A stretch of DNA of 64,000 nt from Plantibacter sp. PA-3-X8 (GTDB lineage Bacteria; Actinomycetota; Actinomycetes; Actinomycetales; Microbacteriaceae): positions 1,488,001 through 1,552,000 of the forward strand of contig NZ_CP033107.1 in the NCBI RefSeq assembly GCF_003856975.1, read 5' to 3'. Positions 33,191 through 40,843 of the stretch are shown here, one piece after another (position 1 is the stretch's first letter; the number at the start of each line of letters is the position of its first letter). A program made the translations under genes and the position numbers. Under the pieces are notes generated by a model, which saw nothing but the letters and a program-made list of their open reading frames with translations, made no database searches and had not been told where the DNA came from.

Positions 33191-33227
33191 TTGTGAACGG
33201 TGAGGCGGCGTCGGGACCCCGCTCTCG

Positions 33228-33998
33228 CTACTCGGGGCGGAGGCGGAGCTCCTGCATCCCGCCGTCGACGGCGATCGAGGTGCCGGTCGTCGAGCCTGAT
33301 CGCGGGCTCGCCAGGTAGGCGACTGCACCGGCGACCTCGGTCGCGGCGACGAGTCGGCCATGCGGCTGGCGTGCCTCGAGCGCGGCGCGCTCGGCGGCCG
33401 GGTCTGGCGCGCTGTCGAGCAGTCGGCCCACCCACGGGGTGTCGGCCGTGCCCGGGTTCACACAGTTGACCCGGATGCCCTCGCGCAGGTGGTCGGCGGC
33501 CATCGCTCGCGTCAAGGACAGCACGGCTCCCTTCGTCGCCGTGTAGAGCGCGCGCTGGGGGAGTCCCGCCGTCGCGGCGATCGACGCGGTGTTCACGATC
33601 GCGGCCGACGGCGACTCGCGCAGGTGTGGGAGGGCCGCGCGCGTCACGCGAGCCATGCCGACCACGTTGATGTCGAAGACGCGGTGCCACTCGTCGTCGT
33701 CGTTGGACTCGATGGTGCCCTGCGCGCCGATACCGGCGTTGTTCACGATGATGTCGAGGCGGCCGAACCGTGCGACGACGGCGTCGATCGCCGCGCGGAC
33801 CGACGCGTCGTCGGCGACGTTCGCCCGCACCGACAGGCGGGTGGCGGAGTCCTCGTCGGGCGACGGGTTCAGGTCGAGGATCGCGACGCTCGCGCCAGCT
33901 GCGGCGAGGCGTTCGACGATCGCGGCGCCGATCCCCGAAGCGCCGCCGGTGACGATCGCGACGAGCCCGTCGAACTCGCCGGTGTCTTCGGCGCTCAT
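33228..33998 (-). CDS. SDR oxidoreductase, probable 2-keto-3-deoxy-L-fuconate dehydrogenase
   Basis: A 256-residue classical short-chain dehydrogenase: TGGASGIG nucleotide motif (about residues 17-24), NNAG (about 88), catalytic Ser in VNTASIAA and YxxxK as YTATK (about 157-161). By position it would oxidise 2-keto-3-deoxy-L-fuconate to the 2,4-diketo compound, the substrate of the FAH-family enzyme encoded just upstream in the same operon. ATG overlaps the FAH stop (ATGA). Substrate is inferred from the complete pathway context, not from residues. Confidence 0.85.
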   Translation of the reverse strand: MSAEDTGEFDGLVAIVTGGASGIGAAIVERLAAAGASVAILDLNPSPDEDSATRLSVRANVADDASVRAAIDAVVARFGRLDIIVNNAGIGAQGTIESNDDDEWHRVFDINVVGMARVTRAALPHLRESPSAAIVNTASIAATAGLPQRALYTATKGAVLSLTRAMAADHLREGIRVNCVNPGTADTPWVGRLLDSAPDPAAERAALEARQPHGRLVAATEVAGAVAYLASPRSGSTTGTSIAVDGGMQELRLRPE

Positions 33999-34897
33999 GC
34001 GCGGGCTCCGAGTGCCTCGGCTGGCTTCGCCGCCGGCGCGATTCCAGGGACCGGGTCGACGAACCGGTGTCGCTGGCGGCCGAGGCCCTCGATCTCGACC
34101 TCGCAGACGTCGCCCGGTGCGAGGTAGGGGAACCGGCCGGAGAGCGCGACGCCCTCGGGTGTGCCGGTCAGGACGAGGTCGCCGGGTTCGAGCTGCAGGT
34201 ATTGGCTCAGGTGCCAGATGACCGTGGCGACGTCGAAGATGAGGTCGGCCGTGCTCGAGTCCTGACGCGGTTCGCCGTTGACCCAGCTGCGGAGTCGCAG
34301 GGCGCCGGCGTCGACCTCGTCCGGCGTCACGAGCCACGGGCCGGTCGGGTTGAAGCCCGGAGCGCACTTGCCCTTCGACCACTGCCCGCCACTCGCCGCC
34401 ATCTGGAAGTCGCGCTCCGACACGTCGTTCGCGGTGACGAAGCCGGCGATGCGGCCGAGGGCGTCCTCAGGGCTGTCGAGGTAGGAGGTGCGCTCGCCGA
34501 TGACGACGCCCAGCTCGACCTCCCAATCGGTCTTCGTGCTGCCGCGCGGGATGCGGACGTCGTCGTTCGGGCCGACGACCGTGTTCGGCGTCTTCAGGAA
34601 CATGATCGGGATCTCGGGCGGAGCGGATCCGGACTCCGCCGCGTGCGCTGCGTAGTTCATCCCGATGCAGACGACCGCACTCGGCCGGGCGATCGGAGCG
34701 CCGATCCGGAGCTCGTCGGCGCCGTCGAGGACGGGGAGCCCACCCGACTCGAGGGCGGCGCGAACCTGATCGACGCCGCCGCCGGCGAGGAACGCTCCGT
34801 CGATGTCGGGGGTGATCGATCGGAGGTCGTAGGCGGTGTCGCCCGCGAACACGACGGGGGTCTCCCCGTCCACGGGGCCGAGTCTGGCGAAGCGCAT
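33995..34897 (-). CDS. Fumarylacetoacetate hydrolase family, probable 2,4-diketo-3-deoxy-L-fuconate hydrolase
   Basis: A 300-residue FAH-fold enzyme with IGMNYAAHAAE, MFLKTPNTVVGPNDDV, the metal-binding acidic set (DWEVELGVVIGE, TANDVSERDFQ) and LTGTPEGVALSG. In the non-phosphorylating L-fucose route the enzyme splits 2,4-diketo-3-deoxy-L-fuconate to pyruvate and L-lactate. The ATG (34895-34897) has GGAAGGACC just upstream. A much longer open frame continues on this strand, but it is antisense to the dehydratase gene. It is the first gene of the leftward two-gene operon. Confidence 0.86.
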   Translation of the reverse strand: MRFARLGPVDGETPVVFAGDTAYDLRSITPDIDGAFLAGGGVDQVRAALESGGLPVLDGADELRIGAPIARPSAVVCIGMNYAAHAAESGSAPPEIPIMFLKTPNTVVGPNDDVRIPRGSTKTDWEVELGVVIGERTSYLDSPEDALGRIAGFVTANDVSERDFQMAASGGQWSKGKCAPGFNPTGPWLVTPDEVDAGALRLRSWVNGEPRQDSSTADLIFDVATVIWHLSQYLQLEPGDLVLTGTPEGVALSGRFPYLAPGDVCEVEIEGLGRQRHRFVDPVPGIAPAAKPAEALGARA

Positions 34898-34961
34898 GCT
34901 GGTCCTTCCGGTTCCGCCGGTGCCCGCGTGCGGACCCGGCTCCGTAGCCGATAACGTCTGA

Positions 34962-34989
34962 ACTCTACCGCCCGATCCGGCCGTTGCAA
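34962..34989 (-). promoter_or_regulatory. Promoter of the leftward FAH-SDR operon
   Basis: On the minus strand TTGCAA (34984-34989), 16-bp spacer, TAGAGT (34962-34967). It leaves an untranslated leader of about 60 bases before the FAH start. Match is moderate. Confidence 0.45.
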
Positions 34990-35016
34990 CAGGTGATTTG
35001 GTCCACGCTGAGCGCA

Positions 35017-35046
35017 TTGACAGCCCAGACATCGGATGTCTAAGCT
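35017..35046 (+). promoter_or_regulatory. Fucose operon promoter with 15-bp palindromic operator
   Basis: TTGACA (35017-35022), 18-bp spacer, TAAGCT (35041-35046). The spacer and edge of the -10 hold AGACATCGGATGTCT (35027-35041), a 7-1-7 palindrome and a likely repressor site. The in-frame ATG at 35036 lies inside this promoter and so is not the start codon. Confidence 0.7.
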
Positions 35047-35077
35047 CGGTGGCACCAGCCCGAAGGAGCATGCCGAC

Positions 35078-36367
35078 GTGAGTACCATCATCGGATTCGA
35101 GACGCACGACGTCCGGTTCCCGACCTCGACCACCCTCGACGGCTCGGACGCCATGAACCCCGACCCCGACTACTCCGCCGCCTACCTGCGGCTCGTGACG
35201 GACGCGGACGACGGCCACGAGGGCCACGGCTTCGTCTTCACGATCGGACGCGGCAACGACGTCGAGGTCGCAGCCATCCACGCCCTCCGGGACCACCTCC
35301 TCGGTCGGGAGGTCGAGCCCGTGCTCGACGCCCTCGGGTCCTTCTGGCGCGAACTCGTCTACGACTCCCAGCTCCGGTGGCTCGGCCCCGAGAAGGGCGT
35401 CATGCACATGGCGATCGGCGCCGTCGTCAACGCGCTCTGGGACCTCAAGGCCAAACGCGCCGGCCTGCCGCTCTGGCGGCTGCTCGCCACGATGACGCCG
35501 GAGGAACTCGTCGAGCTCGTCGACTTCCGCTACCTGAGCGACGTCCTCACCCCGGACGACGCCCTCGCGATCCTCCGACGCGCCGAACCGGGACGGGAGG
35601 CCAGGACCGAGGCCCTGCTCGCCGCCGGGTACCCCGCCTACACGACCACGCCCGGGTGGCTCGGCTACTCCGACGAGAAGCTCGACCGCCTGTGTCGCGA
35701 AGCGGTCGCGGACGGATTCGCGCAGGTCAAACTCAAGGTCGGCGGGAATGTGGAGGACGACGTCCGTCGCCTCGCCATCGCCCGGAACGCCGTGGGGCCC
35801 AACATCCGGATCGCCGTCGACGCCAACCAGCGATGGGACGTCGCGGAGGCGATCGACTGGATGTCCCGACTCGCGCCCTACGACATCGCCTGGATCGAGG
35901 AGCCGACGAGCCCCGACGACATCCTCGGCCACGCGGCGATCGCGCGCGGGGTCGCCCCGATCCCGGTCGCGACCGGTGAGCACATGGCCAACCGCATCAT
36001 GTTCAAGCAGTTCCTGCAGGCCGACGCCCTCCAGGTGCTCCAGATCGACTCCACGCGGGTCGCCGGCGTGAACGAGAACATCACGATCCTCCTCCTGGCC
36101 GCGAAGTTCGGTGTCCCGGTCTGCCCGCACGCCGGTGGCGTCGGGCTGTGCGAAGCGGTGCAGCACCTCTCGATGTTCGACTTCATCGCCGTGTCCGGGA
36201 GCGAGGATGGACGCATGATCGAATTCGTCGACCACCTGCACGAGCACTTCGTCGAGCCCGTCGAGATCGTCGCCGGCCGGTACCGCGCGCCGGTCGCCCC
36301 CGGCGGCGGTTCGGAGATGCTCGCGACGTCGATCGCCGAGTTCACCTTCCGGGGCGCCGGTGCCTGA
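35078..36367 (+). CDS. L-fuconate dehydratase (enolase superfamily)
   Basis: Dehydrates L-fuconate to 2-keto-3-deoxy-L-fuconate. The 429-residue mandelate-racemase-type barrel has the KxK-like [10 protein letters not shown] (catalytic Lys), metal ligands in [19 protein letters not shown] and [10 protein letters not shown], and the general-acid/base region ending [11 protein letters not shown]. The N-terminus ([36 protein letters not shown]) is distinctive for fuconate dehydratases. GTG 35078 has GAAGGAG (35062-35068) upstream. It overlaps the aldo/keto reductase gene, opening the rightward fucose operon. Confidence 0.92.
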   Translation: MSTIIGFETHDVRFPTSTTLDGSDAMNPDPDYSAAYLRLVTDADDGHEGHGFVFTIGRGNDVEVAAIHALRDHLLGREVEPVLDALGSFWRELVYDSQLRWLGPEKGVMHMAIGAVVNALWDLKAKRAGLPLWRLLATMTPEELVELVDFRYLSDVLTPDDALAILRRAEPGREARTEALLAAGYPAYTTTPGWLGYSDEKLDRLCREAVADGFAQVKLKVGGNVEDDVRRLAIARNAVGPNIRIAVDANQRWDVAEAIDWMSRLAPYDIAWIEEPTSPDDILGHAAIARGVAPIPVATGEHMANRIMFKQFLQADALQVLQIDSTRVAGVNENITILLLAAKFGVPVCPHAGGVGLCEAVQHLSMFDFIAVSGSEDGRMIEFVDHLHEHFVEPVEIVAGRYRAPVAPGGGSEMLATSIAEFTFRGAGA

Positions 36368-37313
36368 CCTCCTCGTCCCGCGGCTCGCGTACGGCGCCGC
36401 CAACCTCGGCAACCTCTACCGCGAGCTCGGCGATGAGGAGGCCTGGGCGATCCTCGATGCGGCCTGGGAACACGGCGTCCGCTTCTACGACACGGCTCCG
36501 CACTACGGCCTCGGTCTCTCCGAGCGCCGGCTCGGCGCCTTCCTCCGGACGAAGCCTCGCGACGAGTACGTCCTGTCCACCAAGGTCGGCCGCCTCCTCG
36601 TGCCGAACCCCGGGGGGGAAGGTGCGCTCGACACGGACAACGACTTCGTCGTCCCGGCGACCGTGCGGCGCGAGTGGGACGCGAGCGAGGCCGGCGTGCG
36701 TCGCTCGCTCGACGAGTCCCTCGAACGACTCGGACTCGACCACGTCGACGTGCTCTACCTCCACGACCCGGAACGCAACGATCCGGAGTCCGGGATCTCC
36801 GAGGGGATACCGGCGCTCGCCGCCCTCCGCGACGAAGGACTCGTCGGGGCGGTCGGGATCGGGTCGATGGACGTCGCCGCACTCCTCGCCGCGGTGCGCA
36901 CGGGCCTGACCGATCTCATCATGATCGCCGGTCGGTACACGCTCGCCGAGCAGCCAGCGGGCGAGGAGGTGCTGCCCGCCTGTCTGGAACACGGCGTCGG
37001 CGTGGTCGCCGCCTCGGTGTTCAACTCCGGTCTGCTGGCCCGCGCCGTCCCCGACCGTGACGGACGATACGAGTACGGTGCCGTCCCACCTGAGGTCTTC
37101 GACCGCGCCGTCGACATCGCCGAGATCTGTCGTCGCTTCGAGGTCGAACTGCCCGCGGCCGCCCTCCAGTTCCCGCTCCGCCACCCCGCCGTGCGGACGG
37201 TCGCTGTCGGCGCCTCGCGGCCGGAGCAGATGATCCAGAACGTGGAGCGCTTCGAGGCGCCGATCCCCGAGACCTTCTGGACGGAGCTGCGCACCAGAGG
37301 GCTGCTCGGCTGA
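36360..37313 (+). CDS. Aldo/keto reductase, probable L-fucose dehydrogenase
   Basis: A 317-residue AKR of the D-threo-aldose 1-dehydrogenase / L-fucose dehydrogenase group. The barrel has the catalytic set Asp in FYDTAPHYG (with Tyr in [12 protein letters not shown]), Lys in [10 protein letters not shown] and His in LYLHDPE. It would oxidise L-fucose to L-fucono-1,5-lactone. GTG 36360 overlaps the dehydratase stop by eight bases; the next gene begins at its own stop. Relatives also act on L-galactose and D-arabinose, which share the configuration. Confidence 0.88.
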   Translation: MPDLLVPRLAYGAANLGNLYRELGDEEAWAILDAAWEHGVRFYDTAPHYGLGLSERRLGAFLRTKPRDEYVLSTKVGRLLVPNPGGEGALDTDNDFVVPATVRREWDASEAGVRRSLDESLERLGLDHVDVLYLHDPERNDPESGISEGIPALAALRDEGLVGAVGIGSMDVAALLAAVRTGLTDLIMIAGRYTLAEQPAGEEVLPACLEHGVGVVAASVFNSGLLARAVPDRDGRYEYGAVPPEVFDRAVDIAEICRRFEVELPAAALQFPLRHPAVRTVAVGASRPEQMIQNVERFEAPIPETFWTELRTRGLLG

Positions 37314-38176
37314 TGCGGACGATCGACGCGCACCTCCATCTGTGGAATCGCGCCGACGGGTATCACTGGCTCGCTTCGGCTGACGAGGCACTTCGCGAGG
37401 ACTTCACGCCGGAGCGTGCAGCCGCGGAACTGCAGGCTGCCGGCGTCGAAGCGGCGATCCTCGTCCAGGCCGACGACACCGAGCTCGACACGATCTCCAT
37501 GCTCCACGCATCGGACACCTGCAGCTGGGTGGTCGGCGTCGTCGGCTGGGTACCGATCGACGATGCGAAGCGGGCCGAGGAACTGCTCGACCGTTGGGGC
37601 GTGCATCCACGATTCCGCGGCGTTCGTCAGCTGTTGCACGACGATCCCCGGGACGGCCTGCTCCTGGCAGCACCCGCGCGCCGGTTGGCGGCGGTCCTCG
37701 CGGACCGGGGGCTTCCGCTCGACCTCCCGAACGCCTTCCCTCGGCTGCTCGGTGACGCCACCGGACTCGCACGGCTGGAGGAGGGGCTGACGATCGTCGT
37801 CGACCACCTCGCGAAGCCGCCGCGCGACGATGAGGCCTTCGAACGATGGGCGACCGAGCTGGCCGCGGCGGCGGCGTCACCGAACGTGGTCGCCAAGGTG
37901 TCGGGCCTCAATCGAGCCGGTCGGCCGTTCGTGGCGGCCGACGTGCGTCGGGCCTGGGACACCGCACTCGCCTGCTTCGGGCCCGAGCGGTTGATGCTCG
38001 GCGGCGACTGGCCGATGACCGTCACGAGCGGCGGGTACGGTGCGGTCTGGCACGAGCTGTCCGGTCTCGTCGACGAGTTGTCGCCGGCGGAACGCGATGC
38101 ACTGCGTGGCGGGACGGCGACGCGCGTCTACCGGCTCGACCCCCGTGGGCCGGTCGGCGTCGACGGACTGACATGA
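37313..38176 (+). CDS. Amidohydrolase, probable L-fuconolactonase
   Basis: A 287-residue metal-dependent hydrolase of amidohydrolase family 2 (TIM barrel). The HxH motif is in IDAHLHLWNRADGYHWL at the N-terminus, a third His is in LTIVVDHLAKP and a late Asp in LMLGGDWPM. This matches COG3618 lactonases, including L-fucono-1,5-lactonase, which opens the lactone made by the preceding enzyme. ATG 37313 shares its A with the TGA of the aldo/keto reductase gene. Confidence 0.88.
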   Translation: MRTIDAHLHLWNRADGYHWLASADEALREDFTPERAAAELQAAGVEAAILVQADDTELDTISMLHASDTCSWVVGVVGWVPIDDAKRAEELLDRWGVHPRFRGVRQLLHDDPRDGLLLAAPARRLAAVLADRGLPLDLPNAFPRLLGDATGLARLEEGLTIVVDHLAKPPRDDEAFERWATELAAAAASPNVVAKVSGLNRAGRPFVAADVRRAWDTALACFGPERLMLGGDWPMTVTSGGYGAVWHELSGLVDELSPAERDALRGGTATRVYRLDPRGPVGVDGLT

Positions 38177-38219
38177 TCGGGCAGACGGATGGACACGGAA
38201 CCATGACGAGGAGGTCACC

Positions 38220-38636
38220 ATGCTGACAGGGATCGACCCGGTGCTGAGCGGCGAACTGCTGCTGCACCTGGACGCGATGGGACATTCGGACGCGGTGGTG
38301 ATCGCCGACGCGCACTTCCCGGCCACCCGGCTCGGCGAACGCGTCGTCGTGCTGCCGACGCTGTCGACGCCGGAGGTCCTCCGAGCGGTGCGCACGGTGA
38401 TCCCGCTCGACGACGAGCCCGTGCTCGACCTCATGACGAGTGCCGACGGCACGGTGCTCGACGTCCAGCGGGAACTCATCGCCGCCGCCGGCACAACCGC
38501 GGACGCCGTGCGCTTCGTCGACCGGTTCGCCTACTACGACGAGGCCGCCACGGCGTTCCTCATCATCCGCACGGGCGAGACCAGGAAGTACGGGAACGTC
38601 ACCCTGCGGAAGGGCCTCGTGCTCCCGGGCGCCTGA
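38220..38636 (+). CDS. fucU: L-fucose mutarotase (RbsD/FucU family)
   Basis: Interconverts alpha and beta anomers of L-fucose, feeding the dehydrogenase. The 138-residue decameric-type protein begins MLTGIDPVLSGELLLHLDAMGHSDAVVIADAHFPA, with the catalytic His in MGHSD, and ends TRKYGNVTLRKGLVLPGA with the conserved Tyr/Asn. Ribosome binding site GAGGAGG (38209-38215). It is the last gene of the fucose operon. No kinase or isomerase genes are present, which fits the oxidative route. Confidence 0.92.
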   Translation: MLTGIDPVLSGELLLHLDAMGHSDAVVIADAHFPATRLGERVVVLPTLSTPEVLRAVRTVIPLDDEPVLDLMTSADGTVLDVQRELIAAAGTTADAVRFVDRFAYYDEAATAFLIIRTGETRKYGNVTLRKGLVLPGA

Positions 38637-38639
38637 CCC

Positions 38640-38656
38640 GACCGCGGGCTGCGGTC
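38640..38656. terminator. Short hairpin between fucU and the convergent membrane-protein gene
   Basis: GACCGC (38640-38645) and GCGGTC (38651-38656) with a 5-nt loop. The stem is only six base pairs, so terminator function is a weak call. Confidence 0.35.
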
Positions 38657-38658
38657 GC

Positions 38659-39069
38659 TCACCAGCAGAGCGCGACGATCGCGGCACCGACGACGGCGTA
38701 GATCCCCGACAGGACCTGCCGACCGCGGGTGCGGGGTTCGACCGCGGTCTCGACCGTCGCTCCGTGCTCGTCGAGTGAGCGCTTCGGCTTGGGTGCGTGC
38801 CAGGGGAGTGAGCGCCAGCGCAGGGCGGCTCCGGCGAGTCCGAAGCCGACGATCGCGACTGCGATGACCCACGCCCAGGACCAGACGCCGACCGGCGCGG
38901 CGAGGGCGCGGACGAGGGCGAGGATCACGATGCTGTCGACCGCGTCGACGACCAGTCGGTAGCGCTCGGTCGCCGCCCAGCGTCCCGTACTCCACGCGTG
39001 GACGATCTGGAGTGCGAGGATCCACGTGACGCCGAGGGCGACGACGGCGGGGATCAGGATCTCGATCAT
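38659..39069 (-). CDS. Hypothetical membrane protein
   Basis: A 136-residue protein with four predicted membrane helices: about residues 3-25, 43-60, 64-84 and 118-135. A cytoplasmic basic loop (WHAPKPKRSLDEHG) separates helices 3 and 4. No family recognised. It overlaps the serine hydrolase gene by four bases, so it is the last gene of the ArsR-like / hydrolase / membrane protein operon and may act with the hydrolase at the membrane. Confidence 0.65.
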   Translation of the reverse strand: MIEILIPAVVALGVTWILALQIVHAWSTGRWAATERYRLVVDAVDSIVILALVRALAAPVGVWSWAWVIAVAIVGFGLAGAALRWRSLPWHAPKPKRSLDEHGATVETAVEPRTRGRQVLSGIYAVVGAAIVALCW

Positions 39070-40163
39070 CGTGCTGCTCCGATCTGCTCGAGGAGGGCGA
39101 CGCCGGCCGCATCGACCGATTCCTGGGTCGCTGAGACGAGGACCACCGTGGTGCCGGTCGCCGGAACGACGCCGACGAAGGACGCGAAGCCGCCCGTGGC
39201 GCCGTTGTGCCAGACGAGGTCCTCACCGTCGATCGCCTTCCGGTCGGTGATCCAGGCCCAGCCGATCTCGCGATCGCCGAACGCCGCTTGTGGGTCGAGC
39301 GCCTCGATGCCCGGCGCGCTGCCGTCGGACAGTCGCTCCGCGAAGCGCGCGAGATCCTCCGTGTCCGAGCGGATGCCACCGGCGGGCCCGATCGCCGTAC
39401 CGGTCCATGCGGCGGCCGTGCGTCCGCCGGCGGTCTCACCGAGGAGGTCGCGGTCGCCGAGGTCGGCCGCATCGCTCACGGGACTGGTCGAGTCGAGCCC
39501 CATCGGACCGGTGATCCGTTCCTCGAGGAGGTCGGCGTAGCTGGTGCCGGCGGCCGAGCCGAGGGCTGCACCGAGGAGTTCGAAGCCGAGGTTGGAGTAG
39601 GTACCCTTCGGGGTGTCGAGGGATGCGGACCGCGCCTGCTCGAGCAGCTGGTCGAGGTCCTCGCCGTAGGGGTTCGCCGTCGTGAGCGCGAACCACATCG
39701 AGGAGAGGATCGTCGAGAGGTCGATCGGCAGGCGGGGCAGCCCGGAGGTGTGGGTGGCGAGCTGCTCGAGGGTCACGTCCGCTGCGGGCGCGTCGCCCAG
39801 CTCGAGGAGGTCACCGAGCCTGGTCTCCGGGGTGACCTCGCCGCGCTCGATCGCGTCGGCGAGCAACAGTCCCGTGAAGGCCTTGCTCACCGACCCGATC
39901 TCGAACCGGGTGTCCGGCTGGGCGCCGATCGTCGCGGTGCGGGTGCCGTCCGGGGTGACGACGACGGCCAGCAGGGCCTTGCGGTCGGGGCCCGCGAGCT
40001 CGCGGACGGTGGCCGCGAGTTCGGCGTCGCCGGTGGCTTCGGGGGGAAGCGTCGAGGGCCCTGGCCGGAAGGCGAGCCCGACCGCGAGTGCGACAGCGGT
40101 GCTGACGGCGGCGATGACCCAGACCCGTCTGGGTCGGGACGTGCTGCGTGGTGTGGTGGTCAT
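39066..40163 (-). CDS. Serine hydrolase, beta-lactamase/penicillin-binding-like family
   Basis: A 365-residue protein with an uncleaved or cleavable N-terminal hydrophobic segment (about 13-32), so it acts outside the cytoplasmic membrane. Active-site motifs of the class C beta-lactamase/D-aminopeptidase family are present: SxxK as Ser91-Val-Ser-Lys94, YxN as Tyr189-Ser-Asn191 and HNG near residue 330 in place of KTG. Such proteins are esterases or peptidases more often than lactamases. It follows an ArsR-like regulator by 25 bp. Confidence 0.85.
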   Translation of the reverse strand: MTTTPRSTSRPRRVWVIAAVSTAVALAVGLAFRPGPSTLPPEATGDAELAATVRELAGPDRKALLAVVVTPDGTRTATIGAQPDTRFEIGSVSKAFTGLLLADAIERGEVTPETRLGDLLELGDAPAADVTLEQLATHTSGLPRLPIDLSTILSSMWFALTTANPYGEDLDQLLEQARSASLDTPKGTYSNLGFELLGAALGSAAGTSYADLLEERITGPMGLDSTSPVSDAADLGDRDLLGETAGGRTAAAWTGTAIGPAGGIRSDTEDLARFAERLSDGSAPGIEALDPQAAFGDREIGWAWITDRKAIDGEDLVWHNGATGGFASFVGVVPATGTTVVLVSATQESVDAAGVALLEQIGAAR

Positions 40164-40188
40164 GCGGGGTCCTTCCTGGGGTCGGTGG

Positions 40189-40770
40189 TCATTCCATGGC
40201 GGCGACGGCGACGAGCAGCGGGACGAGTCGCATGGGCGGGACCGCGACCCGTCCGCGGCCGGCTGGTTGCAGCCAGCCGGCGGCCGTCAGGACGCGGACG
40301 TGGTGGTAGACCTGGCCGGTCGTCCCGATGCCGTCGAGTTCGCCGAGGTCCGCGAGTGCGGAGGTGCCGTTGGCGACGGCCAGGAGCAGCTGCAGCCGGA
40401 CGGGGGAGCCGATGGCTGCGAGTCGCGATGCCGCCGTCGCGAGTGGACCGGAGCCTGCTGATTCCACGGCGTCGGGGTCGTCGCCGAGCGCGAGGAGGTC
40501 GTCGGTCGCCCGGGCGTACTGCCACTGCACGGGTCCACCGCCGGTGACGACCGATCCGGTGAAGAGGACCGCCCCGTGCTCGAGCTCGGCCGTGCGCTGT
40601 TCGAGCCCGCGGAGCGCCCAGAAGGTGTCGTCGGCATCGCCCGTCGCGGCTGCGGACGCGACGTCGTCCGGTCGCTCGGTGGTCGTGTCGTCGTCGGCCG
40701 GTCGGGCGAACACGGCGGCTTCGAGACGCGCGAGACGTGCCTCGTGATCCCCGGGGTCGATGGTCGTCAT
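40189..40770 (-). CDS. ArsR-like winged-helix regulator
   Basis: A 193-residue protein. Residues 1-110 have no recognised domain. The C-terminal part (ASRLAAIGSPVRLQLLLAVANGTSALADLGELDGIGTTGQVYHHVRVLTAAGWLQPAGRGRVAVPPM) is an ArsR-type winged helix without obvious metal-binding cysteines. The start is six bases from a -10 box, so the message is probably leaderless. A 12-bp perfect palindrome in its promoter suggests autoregulation. It presumably controls the serine hydrolase and membrane protein encoded downstream. Confidence 0.8.
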   Translation of the reverse strand: MTTIDPGDHEARLARLEAAVFARPADDDTTTERPDDVASAAATGDADDTFWALRGLEQRTAELEHGAVLFTGSVVTGGGPVQWQYARATDDLLALGDDPDAVESAGSGPLATAASRLAAIGSPVRLQLLLAVANGTSALADLGELDGIGTTGQVYHHVRVLTAAGWLQPAGRGRVAVPPMRLVPLLVAVAAME

Positions 40771-40776
40771 GACCCA

Positions 40777-40806
40777 AGTGTACAAATATCGTAATTACGA
40801 AATCAA
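40777..40806 (-). promoter_or_regulatory. Leaderless promoter with TCGTAATTACGA palindrome
   Basis: On the minus strand TTGATT (40801-40806), 18-bp spacer, TACACT (40777-40782), six bases before the ATG. The spacer holds TCGTAATTACGA (40789-40800), a perfect 12-bp palindrome and likely site for the ArsR-like regulator. Confidence 0.65.
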
Positions 40807-40843
40807 GCTGATGGACCCACGGTCTGAGTGGTGGAGCCGTGCA

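Noticed and set aside
33995..36412. Very long minus-strand open frame (about 800 codons) covering the FAH gene and beyond
   Set aside because: The extra part is antisense to the L-fuconate dehydratase gene, which has full catalytic motifs. Only the last 300 codons match FAH proteins.
39207..40547. Plus-strand open frame opposite the serine hydrolase and ArsR-like genes
   Set aside because: Both minus-strand genes show active-site or DNA-binding motifs; the plus frame has none.
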